Source of the DNA: Anaerocolumna sp. MB42-C2
GTDB lineage: Bacteria; Bacillota; Clostridia; Lachnospirales; Lachnospiraceae
Length of the DNA: 64,000 bases
Direction: 5' to 3'
Assembly: GCF_030913705.1 (NCBI RefSeq)
Contig: NZ_CP133190.1
Coordinates: 124,001-188,000, forward strand
Below are positions 9,485 to 18,304 of the stretch, piece after piece. Position numbers and translations under genes: made by a program. The notes under the pieces are model-generated. The model saw nothing but the letters and a program-made list of their open reading frames with translations. It was not told where the DNA came from and searched no databases. Numbering within the stretch: the stretch's first letter is position 1; each line of letters begins with the position of its first letter.

Positions 9485-10114
9485 ATGAGGTTAATTGATT
9501 TGCCGGATCATGCTAAATTGGAGCTTCGTTTTATGTTTAAAGGTAAAAATTATAGTATGAAAGTGGAAGCACAGATGAATTTAGTAAATACCATATTCAT
9601 ACAAGCAATTAGTTGTAATGGGGCACCTATAGATAATATGGAAGTAAATGATCCGGTTTTAATTTATAAAACTGAAAAGGGATTATATTTATTTAAAGAT
9701 GCGGAATATAAACTGGTACATATTAAAGGAGTTAATATGTATGCTGTAACCTGTCAGAAGGAAGCAGATAAAATAAATCGTCGATCAGCATACCGCGTCT
9801 ATATTAATGAACCGATAAAACTGAAGTTAACCAAACTGAACGGAACTAAAATTGAACTATCAGGAATTTTAAAAGATCTAAGCTTAACAGGTATGGGTAT
9901 TATTTTACCATATAAAGGCGATGACATAAAAACTATGGAGATACAACTGGAGCTTGGTAGAAACACCGATATAAACTTAATCGGAAGAATAGTAAGGATA
10001 AAGGAATTGGCTAATAATAAGGGTTATCTTTATGGCTGTAGTTTTCAGACACAAAAAGAGGCGCTTAGCCGTTACATCATCAGCCGGCAAATGCGTAACA
10101 AAATCCATGAGTAA
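9485..10114 (+). CDS. PilZ-domain protein (putative c-di-GMP effector)
   Basis: A 209-aa protein with a YcgR-like layout: an N-terminal beta-rich domain (about residues 1-95) followed by a PilZ domain. The c-di-GMP signature is visible as NRRSAYRV (RxxxR, about residue 99-104) and DLSLTGMG (D/NxSxxG, about 137-144). By family knowledge such proteins bind cyclic di-GMP and alter motility, adhesion or secretion; the target here is unknown. The start has an excellent AGGAGGAG site. It stands alone between two copies of the 160-bp repeat, so its neighbours say nothing about its role. Confidence 0.85.
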   Translation: MRLIDLPDHAKLELRFMFKGKNYSMKVEAQMNLVNTIFIQAISCNGAPIDNMEVNDPVLIYKTEKGLYLFKDAEYKLVHIKGVNMYAVTCQKEADKINRRSAYRVYINEPIKLKLTKLNGTKIELSGILKDLSLTGMGIILPYKGDDIKTMEIQLELGRNTDINLIGRIVRIKELANNKGYLYGCSFQTQKEALSRYIISRQMRNKIHE

Positions 10115-10157
10115 TAAAATCTAAAAATAACAATAATAAAAATCATGAGTAACAATA

Positions 10158-10183
10158 AAAGGGCAGGACGCGTTCCTGCCCTT
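10158..10183 (+). terminator. hairpin after the PilZ gene
   Basis: AAGGGCAGGA pairs with TCCTGCCCTT around a short loop, 44 nt after the stop. The stem is strong but followed by TAATAATG rather than a T run, so it is a probable but imperfect terminator. Confidence 0.6.
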
Positions 10184-10211
10184 AATAATGCCGGATAAAG
10201 AGATTATTTTG

Positions 10212-10371
10212 ATTACTGTTCACAGACAACGCAACGTGTTCTTTGTGAGTGTATTGACACAGAAAACCGGCGAATTGCAGCGTAGGAATGCTGTCTCCTC
10301 GTTTTGTGTGCATCGCGAAGCGTGTTATTGTTCACAACACTGCTGGTTTTTGCAGGGATGTGAACAATAAC
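10212..10371 (+). repeat. 160-bp dispersed repeat, copy C (most intact)
   Basis: Runs from ATTACTGTTCAC to GTGAACAATAAC. The internal GTTATTGTTCAC (10324-10335) is a perfect inverted match of the terminal GTGAACAATAAC (10360-10371), and the 5' end can compete for the same partner. The copy lies directly between the PilZ hairpin and the alaS promoter and accounts for most of the gap there. It is the best copy for defining the element's ends. Confidence 0.82.
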
Positions 10372-10411
10372 CGTATTTTATTTTACATTCTGTATCAATC
10401 CGTACATTTTA

Positions 10412-10440
10412 TTGACAAATATTTAATTAATACTTATAAT
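10412..10440 (+). promoter_or_regulatory. consensus SigA promoter of alaS
   Basis: Exact TTGACA (10412-10417) and exact TATAAT (10435-10440) with 17-bp spacing. A leader of about 65 nt to the alaS start leaves no room for a T-box. Confidence 0.88.
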
Positions 10441-10511
10441 AAATTACTAGCGATTCACCTAATTAAGGGAATTAACGAAATATGATAAATTATGCGCAGG
10501 AGGCAGATAGA

Positions 10512-13151
10512 GTGAAGGCATACGGAGTAAATGAACTAAGGAAAATGTACTTAGATTTCTTTGAAAGCAAAGATCATCTTAAAATGAACAGTTTTTCTCT
10601 TGTTCCTCAAAATGACAAGAGTTTATTATTAATTAATTCAGGTATGGCACCATTAAAACCATATTTTACAGGACAGGAGATTCCGCCTCGTAACAGAATA
10701 ACTACCTGTCAGAAATGCATCCGTACCGGCGATATTGAAAATGTCGGTAAAACAGCAAGACATGGTACTTTCTTTGAGATGCTGGGCAATTTCTCATTTG
10801 GGGATTATTTTAAAACGGAAGCAATACATTGGTCCTGGGAATTCTTAACAGAAGTTGTAGGGCTAGAAGCTAACCGCCTATATCCTTCAGTTTATTTAGA
10901 TGATGATGAAGCTTTTGATATATGGAATAAAGAGATTGGTATTCCGGCAGAAAATATCTTTCGTTTTGGTAAAGAGGATAATTTCTGGGAACACGGTGCA
11001 GGCCCTTGTGGTCCTTGTTCTGAAATCTATTATGACCGAGGCGAAAAATATGGCTGCAAAAAACCGGATTGTACGGTAGGTTGTGAATGTGATCGTTATA
11101 TTGAAGTTTGGAATAATGTTTTTACTCAGTTTGAAGGGGACGGCAACGGTAATTATACGGAACTAAGTAATAAAAACATAGATACCGGTATGGGTCTTGA
11201 GAGGCTGGCAACAGTAGTACAGGATGTAGACTCTATTTTTGATGTGGATACAATAAAGGCTCTTCGTGATAAAGTATGTGAAGTAGCTGGTGTTGCTTAC
11301 AAGAAGGATGCAAAGATTGATGTATCTATACGACTGATTACGGATCATATCCGTTCCGTAACGTTTATGATCTCAGATGGCATCATCCCGTCAAACGAAG
11401 GCAGGGGTTATGTCCTCAGAAGATTATTAAGACGTGCTGCTAGACATGGAAGATTATTAGGGATAAAAGACCGTTTTCTTGCCACGCTTAGTACAACCGT
11501 TATTAAGGAATCCAAAGACGGATATCCGGAACTGGAAGAGAAAAAAGATTATATCCTAAAATTATTAACCATAGAAGAAGATAATTTTAACAAGACCATA
11601 GATCAGGGGCTTACCATTTTATCAGAATTAGAAGATACGATGGTAAAGGATGGAACAAAGACTTTATCCGGTGAGGATGCATTTAAGTTATATGATACCT
11701 ATGGATTTCCACTGGATTTAACAAAAGAGATATTAGAAGAAAAAGGGTTCAAAGTGGATGAAGAGGGCTTTCAGAAAGCAATGAAAGTCCAGAGAGAGAC
11801 TGCAAGAAGTGCGCGTGCTGTTACAAATTATATGGGAACGGATGAAACAGTATATCAGCAATTAGATCCTGTCTTAACTTCCGCTTTTGTTGGATATGAT
11901 AAGGTTTCCCATTCTTCAAAAATCATGGCGTTAACTACGGAATCAGAAGTAACAGAGGAATTAATAGCTGGACAGAGCGGAACCATATTTACAGAGGAAA
12001 CTCCGTTTTATGCAACCAGCGGCGGTCAGGCTGCCGATACCGGTATTATCACTACAGTAGATGCAGAATTCGAAGTAGAAGATACCATTAAATTACAAGG
12101 TGGCAAAATCGGACATGTCGGTAAAGTAACCCGGGGTCTGTTTAAATTATCAGAAAAAGTTAATTTGAGCATAGATGTTAACAGAAGATTAGCTACCGGC
12201 AAAAATCACAGTGCAACTCACCTTTTGCAGAAAGCCCTGCGTTTAGTATTAGGTTCTCACGTAGAACAGGCAGGTTCTTTAGTAACGAATGAAAGACTTC
12301 GCTTCGACTTTACTCATTTCTCTGCCCTGACTAAGGAAGAAATCCAGAGAGTAGAAGAAATCGTTAATGCTGAAATAGCGGAAGCTCTGCCGGTTCATAC
12401 GGATATTATGACAATTGAAGAGGCTAAGAAAACCGGTGCGATGGCACTATTTGGCGAAAAATATGGTGATAATGTAAGAGTAGTATCCATGGGAGGATTC
12501 AGCAAGGAATTATGCGGCGGAACCCATGTAAGTAATACCGGTAATATACTTGTATTTAAAATTGTATCTGAGACAGGTGTAGCTGCCGGTGTAAGAAGAA
12601 TTGAAGCACTTACTGCTGTTGGAGTTTTCGCTTATTATAACGAACTTGAGAAAGAGTTAAATCTTGCAGCAAAAGCAGCTAAAACTGAACCGGTTAATTT
12701 AACCAAGAAAATAGAAGCTTTCCAGGAAGAAATCAAGGCCTTGCTGTCTGAAAATGAAAAATTAAAAAATAAATTAGCAAAAGATGCATTAGGTGATGTA
12801 ATGAATCAGGTTACGGAAGTGAAAGGTGTTAAATTATTAGCAGCAAAAGTGCCTGATGTAGATATGAATGGATTACGTAATCTTGGTGATCAATTAAAAG
12901 ATAAATTAGGTGATGGTGTAGTAATCTTAGCTTCGGCAATGGCTGATAAGGTCAATTTAATAGCTATGGCAACGGATACTGCAATGGCAAAAGGTGCTCA
13001 TGCAGGAAACCTAATTAAGGAACTGGCTGTTTTAGTAGGCGGTGGTGGTGGCGGCCGTCCAAATATGGCGCAAGCCGGCGGCAAGAATCCCGCGGGAATT
13101 GATGCTGTAGTGGAAAAGGCACCAAAAACTTTAGAAAACCAATTAAAATAA
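10512..13151 (+). CDS. alaS: alanyl-tRNA synthetase
   Basis: Charges tRNA-Ala with alanine and edits mischarged Ser/Gly. The class II catalytic core begins YGVNELRKMYLDFFESKDH. The editing domain carries NHSATHLLQKAL (zinc histidines about 566 and 570) and ELCGGTH (about 665-671). A C-terminal coiled coil and Gly-rich C-Ala domain (VLVGGGGGGRPNMAQAGG) follow. I place the start at GTG 10512, where AGGAGG lies 8 nt upstream and the protein opens MKAYGVNEL as in the family; an in-frame ATG at 10482 has no ribosome site. Length is 879 aa. It has its own consensus promoter. Confidence 0.96.
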   Translation: MKAYGVNELRKMYLDFFESKDHLKMNSFSLVPQNDKSLLLINSGMAPLKPYFTGQEIPPRNRITTCQKCIRTGDIENVGKTARHGTFFEMLGNFSFGDYFKTEAIHWSWEFLTEVVGLEANRLYPSVYLDDDEAFDIWNKEIGIPAENIFRFGKEDNFWEHGAGPCGPCSEIYYDRGEKYGCKKPDCTVGCECDRYIEVWNNVFTQFEGDGNGNYTELSNKNIDTGMGLERLATVVQDVDSIFDVDTIKALRDKVCEVAGVAYKKDAKIDVSIRLITDHIRSVTFMISDGIIPSNEGRGYVLRRLLRRAARHGRLLGIKDRFLATLSTTVIKESKDGYPELEEKKDYILKLLTIEEDNFNKTIDQGLTILSELEDTMVKDGTKTLSGEDAFKLYDTYGFPLDLTKEILEEKGFKVDEEGFQKAMKVQRETARSARAVTNYMGTDETVYQQLDPVLTSAFVGYDKVSHSSKIMALTTESEVTEELIAGQSGTIFTEETPFYATSGGQAADTGIITTVDAEFEVEDTIKLQGGKIGHVGKVTRGLFKLSEKVNLSIDVNRRLATGKNHSATHLLQKALRLVLGSHVEQAGSLVTNERLRFDFTHFSALTKEEIQRVEEIVNAEIAEALPVHTDIMTIEEAKKTGAMALFGEKYGDNVRVVSMGGFSKELCGGTHVSNTGNILVFKIVSETGVAAGVRRIEALTAVGVFAYYNELEKELNLAAKAAKTEPVNLTKKIEAFQEEIKALLSENEKLKNKLAKDALGDVMNQVTEVKGVKLLAAKVPDVDMNGLRNLGDQLKDKLGDGVVILASAMADKVNLIAMATDTAMAKGAHAGNLIKELAVLVGGGGGGRPNMAQAGGKNPAGIDAVVEKAPKTLENQLK

Positions 13152-13185
13152 TTCATAAAAAATTAAAACCATGTATAAAAAATGG

Positions 13186-13213
13186 TTGACGAAAAAAAAT
13201 TTTATGCTATAAT
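13186..13213 (+). promoter_or_regulatory. SigA-type promoter of rpsU
   Basis: TTGACG (13186-13191) and TATAAT (13208-13213), 16 bp apart, directly after alaS. It drives a leader of about 75 nt before the S21 start. Confidence 0.78.
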
Positions 13214-13292
13214 CATAATAGTGCTATTCAAAAAATACCCAAACAGTTGTATAGGCACAATACACAACTGGAGGGAGGTTAGGTGTGAGACT

Positions 13293-13469
13293 ATGTCAAA
13301 TGTTATTGTAAAAGATAATGAGACTTTAGATAGTGCTCTACGTCGATTCAAGAGAAACTGTGCGAAGGCAGGTATTCAACAAGAAATCCGTAAAAGAGAG
13401 CATTATGAAAAGCCGAGTGTAAGACGTAAGAAAAAGTCTGAAGCAGCTCGTAAGCGTAAATTTAAATAG
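13293..13469 (+). CDS. rpsU: 30S ribosomal protein S21
   Basis: A 58-aa, highly basic protein, [19 protein letters not shown] onward, ending in a [13 protein letters not shown] tail: a textbook S21, which binds near the anti-Shine-Dalgarno end of 16S rRNA on the small subunit. The frame stays open upstream to 13182, but that stretch contains the promoter, so I use ATG 13293. A Shine-Dalgarno-like GAGGGAGG lies 14 nt upstream and a closer TTAGG may also contribute. A terminator follows immediately, so rpsU is a short unit of its own ahead of the sporulation run. Confidence 0.97.
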   Translation: MSNVIVKDNETLDSALRRFKRNCAKAGIQQEIRKREHYEKPSVRRKKKSEAARKRKFK

Positions 13470-13488
13470 TGGATAATATCTACAAAGG

Positions 13489-13524
13489 TAAGCCCTTGAG
13501 CCCATATGGTTCAGGGGTTTTTAT
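13489..13524 (+). terminator. terminator of rpsU
   Basis: AGCCCTTGAGCC and GGTTCAGGGGTT form a long stem with a few G-U pairs, then TTTTTATTT. Confidence 0.85.
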
Positions 13525-13540
13525 TTGCGCATGTTATGTC

Positions 13541-13567
13541 ATAAGACATGAATTATTCCCATATATT
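13541..13567 (+). promoter_or_regulatory. possible SigE promoter of yqfC
   Basis: ATA (13541-13543) and CATATATT (13560-13567) are 16 bp apart, resembling the mother-cell SigE pattern (ATA, 16 bp, CATACANT). It precedes yqfC, which is SigE-controlled in Bacillus subtilis. The -10 match is imperfect. Confidence 0.4.
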
Positions 13568-13602
13568 CTATAATAGCACTTAAATAGTATGGAGTGGTAT
13601 GG

Positions 13603-13977
13603 ATGAACAAAAAAGTCAAATCCAATCATAAGAAATTCAAGCAAAAATCCAATAAAGAATTATATAATCATATTGATAAAAAGAAAAAAAAGGAAGAAAC
13701 AGAACGTATAACTTATCTCGAAATACTCTCCAGTCAATTAAAACTCCCCTCCGATATGCTGGCAGGAGCTCCGATTGTTACTGCATTAGGCAGAAATGAG
13801 GTATGCATAGAGAATTATAAGGGAATTCTTGAGTATAACAGTGCACTGATTAAAATACTTACTAAAATTGGATGTATTCATATTGAGGGTAAAAATCTTA
13901 ATATTTCCTATTTTACCAACGATGAAATGAAAATAACCGGCATGATTTTTTCTATTAATTATGTAAACAATAAATAA
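13603..13977 (+). CDS. yqfC: YqfC-family sporulation protein
   Basis: A 124-aa member of the YabP/YqfC family, genes of which are expressed in the mother cell during spore formation. A lysine-rich N-terminus is followed by the family core (LPSDMLAGAPIVTALGRNEV, IENYKGILEY, VNYV-type strands), predicted all-beta. ATG 13603 is preceded by GGAG at 8 nt; GTG 13594 is possible but less likely. Biochemical function is unknown in the family. It leads yqfD, phoH, an HD protein and ybeY, the same order as in Bacillus, which supports the assignment. Confidence 0.86.
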   Translation: MNKKVKSNHKKFKQKSNKELYNHIDKKKKKEETERITYLEILSSQLKLPSDMLAGAPIVTALGRNEVCIENYKGILEYNSALIKILTKIGCIHIEGKNLNISYFTNDEMKITGMIFSINYVNNK

Positions 13978-14033
13978 TTCTGCACAATGAAACAAAAGCA
14001 AAATCTTAAATTTTTAGTACTGGAGGTCCAAAC

Positions 14034-15275
14034 ATGCTGATAAAGCTATTTCGCTGGTTGCGCGGTTACTTATTGATAAGAATGAAAGGTCAGTCTCCGG
14101 AGCGGTTTATAAATCTATGCAGTAATCGATACATATATCTTTGGGATTTAAATAATTTTGAGGGAGAATATGAATTCCGTATTCTGCTGAAGGACTATTT
14201 AAAACTGAAACCGATCGCGAAAAAAACTGGAACAATACCATATATCAAAAAAAAATATGGTTTACCTTTTATTGTTCATAGATATCGAAAAAGGAAAGGA
14301 TATGCGGCTGGGATTTTGCTTTTTTGTGTTATACTGTACATACTTTCTCTTTATATATGGGATATTAGTATATTAGGCGGACATTCCTATACACCTGAGG
14401 CTATGCTGAAATTCTTAAAATCCAATGAAATTTATATCGGGTTACAGAAAAGAAATATAGATTGCCAGGAAATTGAAGAATTGATAAGAGGAACTTATAA
14501 GGATATCGGATGGGTTTCTGCCGAAATAAAAGGTACAAGGTTAATTGTTAAAATTACGGAAACGAATATGCCTGCACCTGCAGTTACAGCAACAAAGAAT
14601 TGCCACATCATAGCATCAAAAGATTGCATTATAACAAAAATAATCACACGGACCGGAACTCCCAAAGTAGAAGTAGGTTCCGTGGTTAAAAAGGGTGATA
14701 TACTTGTATCCGGTGTTGTGGATATAATAGGTGATAACGACATTTTATTAAATCGGAAACCTGTAATTGCCGATGCTGATGTAATAGGTAAAACGTTATA
14801 TAGCTATAAAGATAAAATACCTTTAAATTATATCCAGAAATCGTACACCGGAAGAAGTAAAACCAGTTATAATATTTCATTTTTTCTGAAAAAAATAAAT
14901 TTATATAAACCTAGAATTCCTTATAGTAAGTATGATATAATTGTGGATGAATCTATGCTTCATGTGACTGACAATTTTTACCTGCCGGTTAGTTATTTCA
15001 AAATAAAATATCCGGAATATGTAGAAATTAAAAAGAAGTACTCAAAAGAAGAAGTAACGGCTTTAGCAAAAGAAAAATTAAAACGATTTTTGGATGAATT
15101 GAAAGAAAAAGATGTTTTAATTTTAGAAAATAATGTTAAAATAGCAATAGAGAATAATACCTGTATAGCGTCTGGTAAAATAGTCGTACAGGAATCTGTT
15201 AAAGATTTTAAATCTATTGACGACAGCGAGTGGAGGATTATAGATACAGATGAGTCTGATGGAAACGATAATTGA
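14034..15275 (+). CDS. yqfD: sporulation protein YqfD
   Basis: A 413-aa member of the YqfD/SpoIV-type family. The N-terminal domain (about residues 1-85) includes LIRMKGQSPERFINLCSNR, followed by a single hydrophobic segment (AAGILLFCVILYILSLYIW, about 88-106) and a large domain with a GTRLIVKITE motif. This predicts a single-pass membrane protein with a big extracytoplasmic part. It starts with a TGGAGG site 7-8 nt upstream. Its 3' end overlaps the phoH start by 26 bp, implying coupled translation. In Bacillus the gene is linked to SigE-dependent sporulation; the molecular role is unknown. Confidence 0.87.
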   Translation: MLIKLFRWLRGYLLIRMKGQSPERFINLCSNRYIYLWDLNNFEGEYEFRILLKDYLKLKPIAKKTGTIPYIKKKYGLPFIVHRYRKRKGYAAGILLFCVILYILSLYIWDISILGGHSYTPEAMLKFLKSNEIYIGLQKRNIDCQEIEELIRGTYKDIGWVSAEIKGTRLIVKITETNMPAPAVTATKNCHIIASKDCIITKIITRTGTPKVEVGSVVKKGDILVSGVVDIIGDNDILLNRKPVIADADVIGKTLYSYKDKIPLNYIQKSYTGRSKTSYNISFFLKKINLYKPRIPYSKYDIIVDESMLHVTDNFYLPVSYFKIKYPEYVEIKKKYSKEEVTALAKEKLKRFLDELKEKDVLILENNVKIAIENNTCIASGKIVVQESVKDFKSIDDSEWRIIDTDESDGNDN

Positions 15276-16320
15276 TGTGCCGGCTGAACATGAAAAGAAT
15301 ATATTCGGACAGTTCGACGCTTATGTGAAAATGATTGAAAAGACTTTAAATGTGACTGTTATAGTGAGAAACGGTGAGATAAAACTAATAGGGGAAAATG
15401 ATAATGTCTCGAAAGCAAAAAGTGTTTTTGTACAATTAATTGAATTATCCAGAAGAGGAAATACCATTACCGAGCAAAATGTAAGTTACGCACTTTCCTT
15501 ATGTTTTGAAAATAAAGAGTCTGCCATAGTTGAGATTGATAAGGATTTAATCTGCCATACTATATCAGGCAAACCGATAAAACCAAAAACTTTAGGGCAG
15601 AAGTCCTATGTGGATTTGATTCGTAAAAAGATGATCACTTTTGGTATCGGCCCGGCTGGAACCGGTAAAACTTATTTGGCAATGGCAATGGCGATAACTG
15701 CTTTTAAAAATGATGATGTAAGCAGAATCATATTAACGAGACCTGCAATTGAAGCAGGAGAAAAACTGGGTTTTTTGCCGGGAGACTTACAAAGTAAGGT
15801 AGATCCATATTTAAGGCCGTTATATGATGCATTGTATCAGATTATGGGTGCAGAAGGATATCTTAAAAATACGGAAAAAGGTCTGATTGAAGTTGCTCCT
15901 TTAGCGTATATGAGAGGCAGAACTTTAGAGAATGCGTTTATAATCCTGGATGAAGCACAGAATACTACACCGGCACAGATGAAAATGTTTTTGACTCGTA
16001 TTGGATTTGGGTCCAAAGTTATTATCACAGGAGACTTATCTCAAAAAGACTTACCCATGGGGACACAGTCCGGATTAGATACCGCAATAAAGGTTCTAAG
16101 CAAAATTGATGATATAGGATTTTCTTATTTGACCGGACAGGATGTTGTAAGACATCCTTTGGTTCAAAAGATAGTTATGGCTTATGAGGCCTACGAAAGT
16201 AAAATCAGTAAAACAGATGTTAAGGAAAGTCGCTCAAAATTTCAAAGAAAACATTTAAATGGCACAAAGGTAACTAACTACCAGCATAATACAGATAAAA
16301 CAAATAGACGAAAGAGATAA
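15250..16320 (+). CDS. phoH: PhoH-family ATPase
   Basis: A 356-aa cytoplasmic ATPase related to the helicase core of superfamily 1. It has an N-terminal KH-like region (about residues 1-100), Walker A GPAGTGKT (about 135-142) and Walker B ILDEAQN (about 233-239), with the PAQMKMFLTRIG and GDLSQ family motifs after it. By its conserved linkage to ybeY and RNase genes it is thought to act in RNA metabolism; the substrate is not known. ATG 15250 lies inside yqfD and is served by GGAGG at 15232. The C-terminal 30 residues are basic and probably disordered. Confidence 0.93.
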   Translation: MSLMETIIDVPAEHEKNIFGQFDAYVKMIEKTLNVTVIVRNGEIKLIGENDNVSKAKSVFVQLIELSRRGNTITEQNVSYALSLCFENKESAIVEIDKDLICHTISGKPIKPKTLGQKSYVDLIRKKMITFGIGPAGTGKTYLAMAMAITAFKNDDVSRIILTRPAIEAGEKLGFLPGDLQSKVDPYLRPLYDALYQIMGAEGYLKNTEKGLIEVAPLAYMRGRTLENAFIILDEAQNTTPAQMKMFLTRIGFGSKVIITGDLSQKDLPMGTQSGLDTAIKVLSKIDDIGFSYLTGQDVVRHPLVQKIVMAYEAYESKISKTDVKESRSKFQRKHLNGTKVTNYQHNTDKTNRRKR

Positions 16321-16338
16321 AGTCTGTTAAACAGACAG

Positions 16339-17700
16339 ATGGGGGTTTTTGTGAAACATCTTAGTACTGCCGGGAAAAGTCTGCCTATGTCATCACTAAG
16401 CGGAATATTAGGAATGCTGTCAGTTCTCGTTATAGTATTCTTTGGCCGTATGAATGGTGCAGACTTAGCTACAATTTTAAAAGTAAGTGTACTTTCCGTA
16501 GTTCTCTTATTCATCGCTGTGTTTTATATCTTGTATCAGCATAAAGAAATCAAAGAGCTGCCGGGTTTTTCGATTATTTTTACAATAATCTATATAGGTT
16601 CCTTAGTGATTATAATGATGACAAAAGAAAGACCGGAATTAACGGTATGGATGTCCGGCGGTTTGTTAATAGCAGTTTTGTTTAATATGTACCTGGGTTT
16701 TTTTGTTATGTTTAATTTCATATTGATCAGCAGTCTGGCAGGAAAACTGGATATAGAATATATTGTGTATCTGCTTATTCTGGGTGCTTTGATGTGCCTG
16801 CTTTCCGGTTTTATGAAGAAGATGACAACACTTGGGTATACTGCAATTATTATTTTGTCCATGCAGCTTATTCTAATTTTTATCATTAACAATTTTATAC
16901 TGAAAAACTCATTGAAGATTACTGCTTTTTATTCATTAGCGTCCAGTTTGTTCTCCATTGGTTTATCCTATGGGATATATAACATTTATATAAAAAAGTA
17001 TAAAGCTGCCTTAAAATCTCAGGTGGATGAGCCAAACATATGGAATAAAGAATCGAATCATAGGATTGATACTGTTATTACTGATACCGAAAGTGATAAA
17101 TTAACCATGGATTACAATACAGCAGAATTCTCTGATGCAGAAATCTCTTCGGAGCAGATGCAGGTACATACTATGGAAGAAATACTGGATTCAGAATTTC
17201 CTTTACTGCTCCGCTTGAGACAACATTCCTTAAAAGTGTACAAGCATTCTCTGCTAATCAGTGAAATTGCAGCGATGGCTGCAAAAGCGGTTGGAGCGGA
17301 TGAAAATAAGGCAAAAGCCGGTGGTCTTTATCATGAAATTGGAAGAATAGAAAATAAAGAATATGTGGAGGAGGGAGTAAAATTAGCAGAAGATTATCAC
17401 CTGCCTGCTTTTATTACTGATATTATACGTCAGCATAATATAAAATATGAAAAACCAAAATCTCCCGAAGCTGCTATTATTATGATAACCATCAGTGTTA
17501 TCGCTACCAAAGAGTATCTGGAAAAGCAAGGGCAAGGTAATGGCGTTGACAAGCAGTCAGTTATTATCCCGATTGAAAAGATAGTTGATAATGTTTTTCA
17601 AATGCGGTTAACCAGAGGCAGTTTGGACGAATCCGGATTAACATTAAAACAATATAATCATTTAAAAGAATTTTTTCTAAATATGGAACAGGTTTTATAA
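16339..17700 (+). CDS. HD-domain membrane protein, PgpH/YqfF-like, shortened
   Basis: Occupies the place of yqfF/pgpH, the membrane c-di-AMP phosphodiesterase, between phoH and ybeY. About seven hydrophobic segments (residues 15-220) are followed by a cytoplasmic HD domain (about 285-450). Two features differ from the family. The extracellular 7TMR-HDED domain that normally precedes the helices is absent (453 aa rather than about 700 or more). The metal-binding HD pair reads YHEIGR (about 330-335) where the family has LHDIGK. The other histidines, in RQHSLKVYKHS and IIRQHN, remain. It may be a weak enzyme or a binding-only protein. Start at ATG 16339; GTG 16351 is an alternative. Confidence 0.83.
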   Translation: MGVFVKHLSTAGKSLPMSSLSGILGMLSVLVIVFFGRMNGADLATILKVSVLSVVLLFIAVFYILYQHKEIKELPGFSIIFTIIYIGSLVIIMMTKERPELTVWMSGGLLIAVLFNMYLGFFVMFNFILISSLAGKLDIEYIVYLLILGALMCLLSGFMKKMTTLGYTAIIILSMQLILIFIINNFILKNSLKITAFYSLASSLFSIGLSYGIYNIYIKKYKAALKSQVDEPNIWNKESNHRIDTVITDTESDKLTMDYNTAEFSDAEISSEQMQVHTMEEILDSEFPLLLRLRQHSLKVYKHSLLISEIAAMAAKAVGADENKAKAGGLYHEIGRIENKEYVEEGVKLAEDYHLPAFITDIIRQHNIKYEKPKSPEAAIIMITISVIATKEYLEKQGQGNGVDKQSVIIPIEKIVDNVFQMRLTRGSLDESGLTLKQYNHLKEFFLNMEQVL

Positions 17701-17780
17701 GCAAAAGAAATAGTTATAATTACATAACAGTAATTATAATGTTTCAGAATCGAGTGGGATTAGGATAGAGAGGAACTATA

Positions 17781-18278
17781 ATGACGTTAAATATAGAATA
17801 TGAGACGGAAATAAAATTGGATTTTGATTATGAAAGTATTATTGAAAAAGTAGTTAAAAAGTCTCTTGACAGGGAGAAATGTCCATATGAAGTGGAACTA
17901 AATGTGATTTTAACGGGTAATCAGGAAATGAAAGAAATCAATAAGGAATATAGGAATATAGATACACCTACTGATGTGTTATCATTTCCTATGATTGATT
18001 ACGAAACCCCGGCAGATTTCTCCGGCCTTGAAGAAGAGGAAGATAATTATTTTAATCCGGAGACAGGTGAACTTTTACTTGGGGATATTATTATATCCGT
18101 TGAAAAGGTTATGGAGCAGGCAAAACAATATGGCCACTCTTTAAAGCGGGAGCTTGCATTTTTAACGGCACATAGTATGATGCATTTATTCGGATACGAT
18201 CATATGGAAGAGGAAGAAAGAATAATTATGGAAGAAAAGCAAAAGAATGTGTTGGACGAGCTTCAAATCTATCGCTAA
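17781..18278 (+). CDS. ybeY: endoribonuclease YbeY, rRNA maturation factor
   Basis: Zinc-dependent single-strand endoribonuclease involved in 16S rRNA 3'-end maturation and ribosome quality control. The metal motif is visible as HSMMHLFGYDH (HxxxHxxxxxH, about residues 131-141); many homologues have Gly-x-Leu where this one has SMM. The N-terminal part has the RNIDTPTDVLSFP signature. Length 165 aa is normal. An AGAGGAAC site precedes the ATG. It closes the yqfC-to-ybeY block, the conserved firmicute order. Confidence 0.95.
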   Translation: MTLNIEYETEIKLDFDYESIIEKVVKKSLDREKCPYEVELNVILTGNQEMKEINKEYRNIDTPTDVLSFPMIDYETPADFSGLEEEEDNYFNPETGELLLGDIIISVEKVMEQAKQYGHSLKRELAFLTAHSMMHLFGYDHMEEEERIIMEEKQKNVLDELQIYR

Positions 18279-18304
18279 AGCTTTTAAAAACAGGAGATAA
18301 AAAT

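Noticed and set aside
10372-10511. T-box leader for alaS
   Set aside because: The predicted transcript leader is only about 65 nt and no T-box consensus or antiterminator is visible.
13182-13292. N-terminal extension of the rpsU frame
   Set aside because: The stretch contains the -35 and -10 of the rpsU promoter and is unlike any S21 N-terminus; the family start MSNVIV is at 13293.
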